Source: Oscillospiraceae bacterium (GTDB lineage Bacteria > Bacillota > Clostridia > Oscillospirales > UBA929). Taken from it: a stretch of DNA of 64,000 bases. The notes below the pieces were generated by a model. It was not told the DNA's origin. It ran no database searches and worked only from the letters and a program-made list of their open reading frames with translations. The stretch lies in NCBI GenBank assembly GCA_009780275.1, contig WRAI01000006.1, forward strand, positions 1-64,000, read 5' to 3'. Positions within the stretch are counted from its first letter, which is position 1. Each line of letters begins with the position of its first letter. Position numbers and translations under genes: made by a program. Below are positions 24,989-34,506 of this stretch, piece after piece.

Positions 24989-25363
24989 CTACTCCTTTCC
25001 TTCGAGTTGCTTAACGAACCGTTGCCAGTCTGCATCGCTTGCCCTTTCTTTGGCTACACGGAGAGCGATACGAGCCGCTTTGCTTTCGTTAATATATTCC
25101 GTCAAGTCGGGGGGAGAGGCCGAACGTGCCTTGCCCCATAAGTCGTAGAGGGTTTGACTGTCCGCATCGTTAAGATGCAAATGGGTAATAAGTGCATCCA
25201 AGAAGTCACGGTCAGCAGGGGAACGCCGTCCGGATTCAATGTCGCAGTAATGCCCCGCCGATATACCAATTTTTTCGGCAAGTGGTCTTATTGACACCTC
25301 TTTTTCGTTACGCTTATCTTTGAGGAACGCTCCGAACCTCTGATAATCATTCAACAGTATCAT
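24989..25363 (-). CDS. XRE-family repressor, partner of ImmA-like protease
   Basis: 124 residues. HTH at about 12-65: FGAFLKDKRNEKEVSIRPLAEKIGISAGHYCDIESGRRSPA, a Cro/CI fold; the rest is a helical acidic tail that could be the protease-cleaved region. Start is ATG 25363, but AAAGGG touches it, so TTG 25354 with proper spacing may be used instead. Adjacent ImmA-like gene points to an ImmR/ImmA-type switch for the ICE or cargo. Confidence 0.85.
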   Translation of the reverse strand: MILLNDYQRFGAFLKDKRNEKEVSIRPLAEKIGISAGHYCDIESGRRSPADRDFLDALITHLHLNDADSQTLYDLWGKARSASPPDLTEYINESKAARIALRVAKERASDADWQRFVKQLEGKE

Positions 25364-25505
25364 CCCTTTCTTGCATTAAATGTTCGATTGCGTTCGTTCG
25401 CAATGATGCGTACTTGCAGGGGATAAATAAGCGGCTTTATCGCCGCTGAGGTCGTTTGCATCTGTTCGCCGTGGTCGGCTTGCCCTGCCGATGCAAGGCA
25501 AGCCG

Positions 25506-25838
25506 TTAGCATTTTCGTTTGTCTTTGACTTTCACAACGACACGGAATTGTCGTTCGGGGTGCGCCTCTAAATCCCTGCCGATAATTTTCGATTCAACAA
25601 CATCGTTATATCCGAAATACAGCAGGGTGCTTAACAAGTCATTTTTCACTTTCGGAACATATCCGAGTTTAGTTTCACCCAGCATGACTACAATCGCTTC
25701 GGGGTCATACGGATTGTCCGGCTCAGACTTCAAAGAAACAGACGTACCAAGTGTAAGCTGCTCGATAACGTCAAGCCCATCGTAGTATGTGAACCCCGCA
25801 ATGTGAAAATCAAGTAGATTACGGCTTTTCTCGTACAT
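25506..25838 (-). CDS. HIRAN-domain protein
   Basis: 110 residues, nearly all HIRAN: FHIAGFTYYDG, LTLGTSVSLKSEPDNPYDPEAIVV and KLGYVPKVKNDLL. HIRAN domains bind ssDNA or stalled or damaged DNA ends, usually inside larger repair proteins. As a stand-alone domain downstream of a WYL regulator it may be a sensor or adaptor for the defence cargo (inference). I chose ATG 25838, with GGAGG 8 bases upstream. Confidence 0.85.
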   Translation of the reverse strand: MYEKSRNLLDFHIAGFTYYDGLDVIEQLTLGTSVSLKSEPDNPYDPEAIVVMLGETKLGYVPKVKNDLLSTLLYFGYNDVVESKIIGRDLEAHPERQFRVVVKVKDKRKC

Positions 25839-25952
25839 TTGATTCACCTCCAAGAATTGATTTGCGGTTGATGAACCCATTATAACAAATAAGCTGTCCA
25901 TTTGTACGGACAGCTTAGAGGAAATCGAAAAGGTGTACCTCAAACTGGACAC

Positions 25953-26933
25953 CTAATCATACATAGCTGTGTTAGACTTGATAAGTTCTCGCATAGAGCC
26001 GACCAAGCTGTCCGGCGATACGATTTTAGCTTTATCACCAAACTGGAACATCCAACCCAAAAACACCGGGCTGACCGCTACATCAACAGACACTTCAAAC
26101 CGTCCGTTATCCTTTGGTATGATTTTCGCATCCATGCCAAAGTAGTCCAGTACCACGTTCACCAAACTATTATCGAAAGCCAGCGTTGCCCTAACGACCT
26201 CGCCACTAAACATTCCAAAAGTCTGCTTGGCATACCTCGTGATATTGAATTTACTGCGGTCAAAATCGGCTTTGTGTTCAGACAACTCAACACTACCCAT
26301 ACGGTCTACCCTGTAATTCCGCAGTTCCTTGTTTTCGGCGTTGTATGCTACGAGGTAGTATTTATCACTATCCCAGCACAAGGTTACAGGCGTGACCTCG
26401 TATAAAGCACCATTTTTGCGGGGTGCAAGTTTCTTCTTCACGTTGTAATCGTAGTATTTGAATGTAATCTTCATCCCTGTGTTTATCGCCTCGTGGATTT
26501 TATCCACGCTGTAAAAAGACTGCTCATTAAATGATTTTGGACGGCCAGTAACGAAAATTTGGCGTTTTAATGCCGCTGATTGGGGGTGACTTGTAAAAGC
26601 AGCTACTTTTGAAATTAACTCCTCGCTCTTTTTTTCCGTGATAAAGCGGGAGGACTGCACCGCATCCACAAGCAGTTTAAGTTCGGGAAGTTCAAAGTGG
26701 CGATGCCCTATGTAATACCGAGGGATTCTACCCTTTGTGACTTCTATATCAAGTCCGTACTGACGGAGAATTTCTAAGTCTGTGTAAATGGACTTGCGTT
26801 CTGCGTGGACATCGTAGGTTGCAAGTGCAGAAATAATCTCCGGCATGGACATGGGGGTTTGTTCGTCAGTTCTTTCAAGTAATATCTTGCGAAGATAAAG
26901 CAGTTTAGCACGTTGATTTGGTGATGCTGGCAT
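25953..26933 (-). CDS. WYL-domain transcriptional regulator
   Basis: 326 residues: N-terminal winged HTH (QRAKLLYLRKILLERTDE, RKSIYTDLEILRQYGL), a WYL domain over about 140-220 (NTGMKITFKYYDYN, CWDSDKYYLVAYN) and a C-terminal WCX-like part. Such regulators control BREX, CBASS and other defence loci and may sense ligands or nucleic acid. GAGGAGGG precedes ATG 26933. It reads divergently from the long plus-strand cargo run. Confidence 0.9.
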   Translation of the reverse strand: MPASPNQRAKLLYLRKILLERTDEQTPMSMPEIISALATYDVHAERKSIYTDLEILRQYGLDIEVTKGRIPRYYIGHRHFELPELKLLVDAVQSSRFITEKKSEELISKVAAFTSHPQSAALKRQIFVTGRPKSFNEQSFYSVDKIHEAINTGMKITFKYYDYNVKKKLAPRKNGALYEVTPVTLCWDSDKYYLVAYNAENKELRNYRVDRMGSVELSEHKADFDRSKFNITRYAKQTFGMFSGEVVRATLAFDNSLVNVVLDYFGMDAKIIPKDNGRFEVSVDVAVSPVFLGWMFQFGDKAKIVSPDSLVGSMRELIKSNTAMYD

Positions 26934-26945
26934 GATATGCCCTCC

Positions 26946-27059
26946 TCTCGTGAAATCGGATAATACTCTAACACCATCACGGTGTATAAATTTTCTTCTA
27001 TTCCTTATATTACTATACAAACGGCAAAATATCAAGGAATTTGAGAATTTATCACGAGA
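26946..27059. promoter_or_regulatory. Inverted operator-like sites between WYL gene and cargo
   Basis: TCTCGTGA (26946-26953) and its inverted copy TCACGAGA (27052-27059) bracket the WYL promoter; between them lies ACACC-N5-GGTGT (26971-26985). Such paired sites could let a dimer bind and loop the region; not shown. Confidence 0.4.
27007..27035 (-). promoter_or_regulatory. Predicted promoter of WYL regulator
   Basis: On the minus strand TTGATA (27035-27030), 17 bases, TAATAT (27012-27007), about 75 bases before the WYL start. Confidence 0.5.
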
Positions 27060-27075
27060 ACGCACGATTTAATTC

Positions 27076-27104
27076 TTGAAATTTGCCTTATTTTCTGATA
27101 TAAT
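27076..27104 (+). promoter_or_regulatory. Consensus promoter of defence cargo
   Basis: TTGAAA (27076-27081), exactly 17 bases, TATAAT (27099-27104). It is the only strong promoter I see before the 19 kb plus-strand gene run. Confidence 0.85.
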
Positions 27105-27161
27105 GGCTGTGTTGTCGAAATCTTGCAATAGGTCGTGTGGATGATGAAAAGAGGTATTCAT

Positions 27162-27377
27162 TTGAGAAAGGCAAGTTACAAAAAACTTTGGAAATTACTG
27201 ATTGACAAGGACATGAACAAAAAAATGCTTGCTGATGCCGCCCATATAAGTTCGTCTAGCCTATCCAAGCTGGCAAAGGGCGAAACCGTCAATGTAGAAA
27301 TTCTCATTAAAATCTGCAACGCCTTGAATTGTGAAATCGGCGATATTATGGAGTTGATTGAACCCGAAGAAATATAG
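27162..27377 (+). CDS. Small XRE-family regulator
   Basis: 71 residues: YKKLWKLLIDKDMNKKMLADAAHISSSSLSKLAKGETVNVEILIKICNAL is split here only to cite it as a Cro/CI HTH that fills the protein. Start is probably TTG 27162 after AAGAGG; GTG 27135 and ATG 27141 and 27144 are in frame too. It is the first gene after the consensus promoter and precedes the ATPase by 11 bases, so it may tune its own operon. Confidence 0.82.
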   Translation: MRKASYKKLWKLLIDKDMNKKMLADAAHISSSSLSKLAKGETVNVEILIKICNALNCEIGDIMELIEPEEI

Positions 27378-27388
27378 GAGGCGGCATA

Positions 27389-29974
27389 TTGAACGCTACA
27401 CCATTTCACGCATACATTACCGCGCGGCGGCTTGCGGGCTTGGCTAATAGCAAAGCCCTTGTTTCTGTGTTCGCCTCGTCCTCCATCGGTGTATACCCAT
27501 ATCAAATCGCCGCCGCACGATTCGCCATGCGGTCAATGTACATAAAAGGTTGCATCCTCTGTGATGAGGGTAGTTTGGGTAAAACATATGAGGCTCTGTT
27601 GGTTGCCGCCCAGCGATGGTATGAGGGGAAAGACCGTTTATTACTCGTGTTGCCGATAAACCTTGTCGGGCAATGGACAAGTAAGTTGGAAAGTAGCTTT
27701 ACCTTGCCATACACCATATGGAACGGCGGGAGCGAAATTCCCGAAAGTGATGGCATTATCATCACTACATATGATTATGCTGTTCGCAATGCTGATGCAA
27801 TCGGTAGCAGAACATGGGATATGGTTATCTTTGACGAGGCCGACATTTTATTCAAACCCGAAAACAAAACCGTGGTGGCGTTAAAAGCGGCTACGGAGGG
27901 TGCTTTCAAACTGCTATTGACCCCAACGCCCATAACCATGAGTGTCATGGATATATACGGCTTAATTCATTTCATTGATGAAACGGTATTGCCGGAGGCA
28001 GACGATTTTTACAAGCGATATTTCCGCAAGCCTCAAAATTACTCTGAGTTGACCTCGTGGGTATCGCAATTCGCTTTCAGAACCTTGAAAAGTCAAGTGT
28101 CGCAGTATGTAAACATCACCGAGCGTTTGCCGATAACGATTGACTACTCATTAACTCCCGCCGAACGGACATTATACGCAAAGGTCGGAGCATACCTCGC
28201 CCTGTCAAAAAAAGCAGCATATCCGAATATGGACAGCTACGAGTTAAACTTGATGTGCTACCACATTCTTTCGTCCTCCCCAAAGGCGTTTTGCCGGACA
28301 GTAGACCAAGCCATTTCACGACTTGACGAGGGAAACGAAAAAACGCAGCTTGAAGAAATCAAGGCATTAGCCGCAGGGATAGCTGAGAGCGGAAAAATGA
28401 TGGCTTTGCAAGCGGCACTCGAATCATGCTCTGCTGTGTTAAAACGGCTCAAAATCCCCTGCAAGGCGATTGTTTTCACCGACAACCTAACCACCCGCGA
28501 CCTATTGGCAGACTGGCTGGGGCAAAAATCCTACCCAATCATAACCAGCCGAGAGAATGACTACATTGTAAAATTCAGAAATAGCCTCATTGCTGTGTTG
28601 ATTGCTACTGACACCGCCGCAAAGGGGCTTGATATGGAGTTTTGCCCTGTTGTTATTAACTACGACTTGCTTTTCAACGCCGTGGAAATTGAGCAACGCA
28701 TCAGCCGATGCCATCGACAAGGGCAGACCTCCGATGTTATTGTCGTAAATCTTCTTTCAAAAGAAAATCTATCCGATGTTCGGGTTTTAGAGTTAATAAA
28801 TAAAAGAACCTTGCAATTTGACGGCATTTTTGGCATGAGTGATGATATTTTAGGTAGCTTTGATGCAGAAATCGAGAGTGTGCTGGGGCAAGCACGAAAG
28901 CCCGCCGAGATACAAAAAGCCTTTGATGCTAACCTCACCGCACACGAAGATGAAAACAGACCGCTCATATCCCACGCCGAGGATACGCTGTTTACCACAT
29001 TTACCAAATCCATCGCCGACAAGATTTCCGTCACGCCACAGTATGTCACGGACATGGCTACTGACATCAATACAGACCTTTGGGAATTAGTAAAAACCCT
29101 CTTTGCCGAGCGTGACGATTACGATATTGATGATGAAAAAAAGACCGTAACGCTAACGGCTGATGAACCCCCGGTTTTGTTTTATCATTGGGTCGGAAAA
29201 TCAAGCCGCCCCTACAAAGGATTGAAAAAATACGGCATGGGGCAAGATTTCAAGCCCCACCACGGAAAAATTACATTGACCTCCGTTGTCGGCAGGGGTG
29301 CGGTCAAGGAAGTGTCGTGTGCTGACATTGGTACGGTTGTGGTGGATGCAGACATCGAACCTTGCGAAATTGGGTTGTATGAAGTGGTTATATCGTCTTG
29401 CAAGACATGGCTTGCCTCGTATGATGTTCTCATTGGCATCACAGAAACAGGCGAAACCATGACGGACGAGCAATGCCAAGCCATTATGAAAATGTCAGTC
29501 CTATCTTACACAGAGGACGGCAACCGTGCCGCTAATTGGTTGCGTAGTGTGACAGGCGAAAGTGGCAGGGGTAGCCAGCTTGACTATCTTGTGCCGAAAG
29601 ATACGTTGATTGAGCGATATGATGCTGAGAGCAACACGGCGAGAGCCGAGGAAATAGAACGCATTAAACTCCGTGCAATGCGGAAAAAGACCGTATTAGA
29701 ACACTCCCTTGATGATTTGCGGGGGCAGATAAAAACTGTAAAGCAAGAACTGGCGACAAACGCTGGCGATAGGTTGAAAGAATACGCCGCAGAAAAGGGT
29801 TTGAAAGAACTTGAAAAACAGTTGCGTGTCGGGGAGCAAAATTTATACTTCGACCAAATGCGGGCTGATGTTGCTGCCGAGGAAGAAATAGCGACATTGA
29901 CGGCAAAAGAGAGATATGAGGCACGGTCAAAGCGGCATTTCATAGTGGGTATTGTGGGGATGGATGAAGAATGA
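27389..29974 (+). CDS. SNF2/RapA-like superfamily 2 ATPase
   Basis: 861 residues. Lobe 1: YPYQIAAARFA, Walker A as CDEGSLGKT (residues 59-66), LVLPINLVGQW, ITTYDYA, and DEAD at 149-152. Lobe 2 ends in motif VI EQRISRCHRQGQ near 440. The Walker A differs from the SNF2 consensus DE-x-GLGKT by G to S, though GK-T is kept. The C-terminal 400 residues have no family I know and end in a long coiled coil. Start is TTG 27389 after AGGAGG. Its stop overlaps the next ATG by 4 bases. It likely translocates on DNA as the motor of a defence module (inference). Confidence 0.82.
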   Translation: MNATPFHAYITARRLAGLANSKALVSVFASSSIGVYPYQIAAARFAMRSMYIKGCILCDEGSLGKTYEALLVAAQRWYEGKDRLLLVLPINLVGQWTSKLESSFTLPYTIWNGGSEIPESDGIIITTYDYAVRNADAIGSRTWDMVIFDEADILFKPENKTVVALKAATEGAFKLLLTPTPITMSVMDIYGLIHFIDETVLPEADDFYKRYFRKPQNYSELTSWVSQFAFRTLKSQVSQYVNITERLPITIDYSLTPAERTLYAKVGAYLALSKKAAYPNMDSYELNLMCYHILSSSPKAFCRTVDQAISRLDEGNEKTQLEEIKALAAGIAESGKMMALQAALESCSAVLKRLKIPCKAIVFTDNLTTRDLLADWLGQKSYPIITSRENDYIVKFRNSLIAVLIATDTAAKGLDMEFCPVVINYDLLFNAVEIEQRISRCHRQGQTSDVIVVNLLSKENLSDVRVLELINKRTLQFDGIFGMSDDILGSFDAEIESVLGQARKPAEIQKAFDANLTAHEDENRPLISHAEDTLFTTFTKSIADKISVTPQYVTDMATDINTDLWELVKTLFAERDDYDIDDEKKTVTLTADEPPVLFYHWVGKSSRPYKGLKKYGMGQDFKPHHGKITLTSVVGRGAVKEVSCADIGTVVVDADIEPCEIGLYEVVISSCKTWLASYDVLIGITETGETMTDEQCQAIMKMSVLSYTEDGNRAANWLRSVTGESGRGSQLDYLVPKDTLIERYDAESNTARAEEIERIKLRAMRKKTVLEHSLDDLRGQIKTVKQELATNAGDRLKEYAAEKGLKELEKQLRVGEQNLYFDQMRADVAAEEEIATLTAKERYEARSKRHFIVGIVGMDEE

Positions 29975-30927
29975 AAAATAAAATTTCCGAAGTGACACGG
30001 CAAGAGATTATTGACCTTTACATCATGGGTTTTACAGACCCGAATACTGGCAAAGAAATTAAGTGTTGTTGGTGTGGAAAATTGCATGAACCCGACTTTT
30101 TATCACGCCTGTACAACCTTAAAGATATGCGTTCAAATGATGGGAGGTTTTCCGATGCGTATAGCGATATATGGCAGCATCGTGTAAATAATTGGGATTG
30201 GGATGAAGATTGGGTGTTTTATGATGGACGGTTTTCAATTAAAACTGCACCCGATGATGAATGGCTAAGATTTTTATGCGAATCATTACATCCCGCAGTC
30301 AGAGAAGAAAAAAACAATTGGAATCATTTTGTTTCGCTCGTAAATCAATTATTGATAGTTGATGGTTTTGAGTTGTACGAAGAATCCCATATATCTGGCA
30401 GGCCAAAATTTGCATGGCGCAAGGCAAAGGGTAAAAACACGATTGTTGAAGCACAAGCGAAAAGCCTCGCTTTCAAGTTTAATTCCGATTATATAAATAT
30501 GCAGATTAAGATTATGGATGAATCCATTGAAAAAAGCCCTGCCGATGCAATAGGAAAAGCCAAAGAACTGTTTGAAAATTGCTGTAAAACCGTTCTCAAT
30601 GATTTGAAAACGCCGATTGATGAAAATTGGGATGTTATCCGCTTAACAAAAGAAACGTGTGGTGTGCTAAAACTAACTCCCGACCATATCACCGATTCTG
30701 TTAAAGCAAGCACTACAATAAAAAAACTGTTGGGGAATTTGTCTGTCATATCACAATCAATGGCTGAACTGCGAAATTCATACGGTAGCGGTCATGGTAA
30801 AGATGCAAAGTTTAAGGGGCTATCACCCCGCCATGCAAGATTGGCAGTTGGCTCAACTGTTGCGGCAGTATTGTTCATATGGGAAACTCATGAAGAACAA
30901 AAGGTGGTGAGTGGTAGTGTTAGATGA
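29971..30927 (+). CDS. AbiJ-like abortive-infection protein with Abi_C domain
   Basis: 318 residues. The N-terminal about 100 residues have a CCWCGK knuckle and FLSRLYNLKDMRSNDGRF, DIWQHRVNNWDWDEDWVF, which I recognise from AbiJ-related proteins. The C-terminal about 80 residues (SMAELRNSYGSGHG, SPRHARLAVGSTVAAVLFI) match the Abi_C domain found in many phage-exclusion proteins. RNSYGSGHG and RHAR are the conserved elements. Likely an effector causing growth arrest upon infection. Overlap with the ATPase implies coupled expression. Confidence 0.72.
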   Translation: MKNKISEVTRQEIIDLYIMGFTDPNTGKEIKCCWCGKLHEPDFLSRLYNLKDMRSNDGRFSDAYSDIWQHRVNNWDWDEDWVFYDGRFSIKTAPDDEWLRFLCESLHPAVREEKNNWNHFVSLVNQLLIVDGFELYEESHISGRPKFAWRKAKGKNTIVEAQAKSLAFKFNSDYINMQIKIMDESIEKSPADAIGKAKELFENCCKTVLNDLKTPIDENWDVIRLTKETCGVLKLTPDHITDSVKASTTIKKLLGNLSVISQSMAELRNSYGSGHGKDAKFKGLSPRHARLAVGSTVAAVLFIWETHEEQKVVSGSVR

Positions 30928-31759
30928 TAACTTTAATAAGTTTTGGGTCAGCTTTAAGGCTTGGCATCGCTGTGACTTGCCGGATTCTTCGATGCTCAAA
31001 GATGAATATGTACAGGAAGGCTATGAATATGTAGCCGCACAATACGGAAATGGCTTTGATTCAATATCTTACAGATATGTCAATGTTGATTACGATTCCT
31101 TATATCAAAAAGAATATGGCGTTGAATGGATTGACCTTTTCGATAGTGACAACACCTCTGTGGCGGCATTCAAACCTTTTATTGAGTTGCTATATGATGT
31201 GTGCGTTAAGACTGATGAAAGATACCGATTTACAATAGCGATTAACGAACGGCTTAGAAAGTTTAAGATTCCATATAAACTACAAAGTGGAAAATTAAAA
31301 AGCGAGGGCTACAAGAGTACAGAGAAAATACAAAAAATCGTCAACTATGAAATGTGTGAGCGGAAAATTAGATTTTCAGAAGAAATGATTATGAGCCAAG
31401 ATTTTTTGGATAAAAAAGCAGCCCTTGATTATATCGTAGACTCACTTCAATACCTTATCTCGGTTGCTTTGGGTGAACGAGTGCGAGATAAATACAAAGC
31501 CCTTGCTTTGACTATATCAGAAGATGAAAACAATAAAATTTATTCCGTGGTTAAAACAGAACTTGATGAACTGATGAAAATTGCAAATGAATTTTTTGAC
31601 ATCCGGCACAACGAATATCTTAATAAAGCCAAAGAAATGAGAGAATCGCTGAACGATAAAATGTTTATTGAGTACCTTTATAATCGGGTTTATGCTTTAA
31701 CGTACTTAATACGACTCAAATATACTGTAAAACCAAAACAGGAGGTTCAAAATGGATAA
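30911..31759 (+). CDS. Helical protein of unknown function
   Basis: 282 residues with GTG 30911 as start, overlapping the AbiJ-like gene by 17 bases; a second GTG at 30917 could also be used. Sequence is polar and mainly helical, with no motif, signal peptide or membrane segment that I recognise. Its stop overlaps the Mod start by 8 bases. The tight coupling on both sides says it belongs to the same module as its neighbours. Confidence 0.6.
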   Translation: MVVLDDNFNKFWVSFKAWHRCDLPDSSMLKDEYVQEGYEYVAAQYGNGFDSISYRYVNVDYDSLYQKEYGVEWIDLFDSDNTSVAAFKPFIELLYDVCVKTDERYRFTIAINERLRKFKIPYKLQSGKLKSEGYKSTEKIQKIVNYEMCERKIRFSEEMIMSQDFLDKKAALDYIVDSLQYLISVALGERVRDKYKALALTISEDENNKIYSVVKTELDELMKIANEFFDIRHNEYLNKAKEMRESLNDKMFIEYLYNRVYALTYLIRLKYTVKPKQEVQNG

Positions 31760-33644
31760 GGTAAACGGCATGAGCATGGACATCGAACAAAACGAGCGGG
31801 ATAAATTGCAAGTCTTGTTCCCGCAATGTTTCAAGGAGGGTAAGCTGGATATTGATATGCTCCTTAACCTTTGCGGCGAGTACATTGACGAAGATTTTGA
31901 AAAGTATAAATTCGAGTGGAAAGGAAAAGCTGAGTGTTTCCGCATTGCTGGCAAGCGTTCCACGGGCACACTACGCCCTGCCCCCGATGAGAGCGTGGAT
32001 TTTGATACGACCAAGAACCTCTACATCGAAGGTGATAATCTTGAAGTGTTGAAACTCTTGCAAACGGCGTATTTCCGCAAGGTGAAGATGATTTACATTG
32101 ACCCGCCATACAACACAGGCAATGATTTTGTGTACAACGATGATTTTAGCGACCCGATAGCCCATTACAAAGAAATCACCAGCCAAGCCACAAAGAGTAA
32201 CCCCGAAAGCATGGGGCGTTTTCACACAGCATGGCTTAACATGATGTACCCACGATTGAGGTTGGCAGCCAATTTATTGCGTGATGATGGAGTAATTTTC
32301 ATTTCAATAGATGATACCGAGTTTGAAAACCTAAAAAAACTTTGTAATGAGATTTTTGGCGAAGAAAACCATCTTGGCACATTTATATGGAAAAGGCGGC
32401 AAATGGTTGATAGCCGTTCAAAAACAGGCGTGTCCTCAGACCATGAATATGTGGTGTGTTATTCAAAGTATGATGGACGTATTCGTGGAAAATCAACAGA
32501 CATGAGTAAATACGGGAACCCCGACAATGACCCCAAGGGCGATTGGATGAGTGCTGATATGACAGGCTTGGCTACTGCATCACAACGCCCGAATTTGCAT
32601 TATGATTTAACCAATCCCGCAACAGGAATAACCTACCCATGTCCTCCGACTGGCTGGCGGTATGAGAAATCACGCATGGATAACCTAATCGCAGATGGAG
32701 AGGTTATTTTTCCAAAAGACCCAAAAGGCAGACCACGCAGAAAAAAATATGTAAAAGACTTATCGGGCGAATTTGCTGGATTCAGTACGGTGCTTGATAC
32801 CGTTTATAACACACAAGCCACACGCGAACTAAGAACAATTTTTGACGATAAAGAATATTTTGATTTTCCAAAGCCTGTTGATTTAATAAAAATGCTCGTA
32901 CAGCAAGGTAGCGTTGCTGCCGATGAGGACGATTCGGCTATTATCCTTGACTTCTTTTCCGGCTCTGCCACAACTGCCCACGCAGTTATGCAATTAAACA
33001 CAGAGGACGGCGGCAATCGAAGATTCATTTTAGTACAGTTGCCGGAAGTCAATGCTGAAAAATCCGATGCTCATAAGGATGGATATTCAAGTATTGCCGA
33101 GATTGGAAAAGAACGCATACGCCGTGCGGGGTTAAAAATCCAGTCCGAACATGAGGCAAATAACACGCAATTATCCGTGGACGGCAACGAACAAGCACCG
33201 ATTGACGTAGGTTTCCGTGTGTTCAAACTCGACACATCCAACCTCCACGCATGGGATGGTACACCTATCAACGATGGGAACACACAAACTCTTTGGGAGC
33301 GTTTTGATGCTCGTGAGAAAACAATCAAGCGTGACCGTTCCGACTTGGATATGGTTTTTGAAGTCATGTTGAAAATGGGTATTCACCTTGATTATGTGGT
33401 GTCTGAAATCACCGTAGGCAACCGCAAGTGCTACTCCATCGGCGAACGCCCCTTTGAATCAAGCCAAGACTGTATGATTCTCGTTTGTCTTGACTTCGGC
33501 ATAACACCCGAAGATATAACCGCCTTTTGCGACCTTGCCCCGGCGAAAATCATCGCCGCAGAGGAGGCGTTTGAGGACAGTACGGCAATGAGTAACGCTC
33601 ATTATATCTTGCGTGACAGGGATATTGAAATGAAATTACTGTAA
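31752..33644 (+). CDS. mod: Type III restriction-modification methyltransferase (Mod)
   Basis: 630 residues of the beta class of amino-methyltransferases: DPPY at 117-120 comes before the AdoMet motif FSGSATTAH at 402-410, the permuted order of type III Mod enzymes. The region between (about 200-380) should hold the target-recognition domain, and residues 300-330 are basic and proline-rich. It methylates adenine in a short asymmetric site and gives Res its specificity. GGAGG stands 6 bases before ATG 31752. The partner res gene begins almost 2 kb downstream, with three genes between. Confidence 0.9.
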   Translation: MDKVNGMSMDIEQNERDKLQVLFPQCFKEGKLDIDMLLNLCGEYIDEDFEKYKFEWKGKAECFRIAGKRSTGTLRPAPDESVDFDTTKNLYIEGDNLEVLKLLQTAYFRKVKMIYIDPPYNTGNDFVYNDDFSDPIAHYKEITSQATKSNPESMGRFHTAWLNMMYPRLRLAANLLRDDGVIFISIDDTEFENLKKLCNEIFGEENHLGTFIWKRRQMVDSRSKTGVSSDHEYVVCYSKYDGRIRGKSTDMSKYGNPDNDPKGDWMSADMTGLATASQRPNLHYDLTNPATGITYPCPPTGWRYEKSRMDNLIADGEVIFPKDPKGRPRRKKYVKDLSGEFAGFSTVLDTVYNTQATRELRTIFDDKEYFDFPKPVDLIKMLVQQGSVAADEDDSAIILDFFSGSATTAHAVMQLNTEDGGNRRFILVQLPEVNAEKSDAHKDGYSSIAEIGKERIRRAGLKIQSEHEANNTQLSVDGNEQAPIDVGFRVFKLDTSNLHAWDGTPINDGNTQTLWERFDAREKTIKRDRSDLDMVFEVMLKMGIHLDYVVSEITVGNRKCYSIGERPFESSQDCMILVCLDFGITPEDITAFCDLAPAKIIAAEEAFEDSTAMSNAHYILRDRDIEMKLL

Positions 33645-33654
33645 GGGGGCGGAT

Positions 33655-34473
33655 ATGGAGGAAATTGTAGATAATCGTTATGGCTTGGTTAATGAGATAA
33701 CAGAGGCAATTACGAATCACCCGATAATTATGATTTTGATTGCATTGGCTATTGTTATCCTATTGCTGTTTATTTCACGGTCTGTTTTCAAGAACACGAA
33801 ATATGCTAGATTTGTTCAACAAAAAATTCTTGGAAATCCGTTTATATCTCTTTTTGCCATTTTGCTAACGATAGGATTAGCGACAATATGGATTTGGTGG
33901 GAGTTTGAGGACGAAATATCGCTAACGGCATGGAGCGTAATAATGAGTAGTGCCGTGGTTATTATGACTATAACATATAGCGTTATACAGTCAAAAAACA
34001 CTTTTCGGCAGCAAGCCGCATTCGCACAACTTGGGCTTATGCCTTGCCTGTATGTGACTACCTCAAAAAACACGGCCATATTAACTCTACCGAGCGGATT
34101 AAAGGAAAATCAACCATTCCGTCAGACGTTCAAGATTGAATGTATTAGCGAGTACCCTGCTTTCGATGTAAATTGGTTTTTATGGACAAGCCCAACCAAA
34201 CCCTACTTGTTTAGGGAATACGAAAAAAGCAAAGTGAAAATTCCTACTCCAACCTATACCCTTGTCAAAGGCAAGAGTTATCAAATTTCTCTCAACATAG
34301 AGAATGTGCATATGGAGCAAGTTTTGGTTGCTGAATATAAAGACATCAGTCGAAGTGAGTACACACAGATTTTTGCTTTGAAGTTAAATAAAGCATCGAA
34401 TGAATTTGATGTTGATGGAGTGGATTCCCCTACACCCATTCCAGTAAATGAGCGAAATGTAAAGAAACGATAA
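33655..34473 (+). CDS. Three-pass membrane protein, unknown, between mod and res
   Basis: 272 residues. Predicted membrane segments at about 23-42, 62-82 and 90-109, then a soluble C-terminal domain of about 160 residues with beta-type sequence. No family recognised. AAGGGGG lies before ATG 33655. It begins 10 bases after mod, so it is cotranscribed. With the next two it makes a membrane-anchored group interposed in a restriction operon. Confidence 0.7.
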   Translation: MEEIVDNRYGLVNEITEAITNHPIIMILIALAIVILLLFISRSVFKNTKYARFVQQKILGNPFISLFAILLTIGLATIWIWWEFEDEISLTAWSVIMSSAVVIMTITYSVIQSKNTFRQQAAFAQLGLMPCLYVTTSKNTAILTLPSGLKENQPFRQTFKIECISEYPAFDVNWFLWTSPTKPYLFREYEKSKVKIPTPTYTLVKGKSYQISLNIENVHMEQVLVAEYKDISRSEYTQIFALKLNKASNEFDVDGVDSPTPIPVNERNVKKR

Positions 34474-34506
34474 TAAAGCGTATTTACAAATTAGGGAGGA
34501 TGACTT

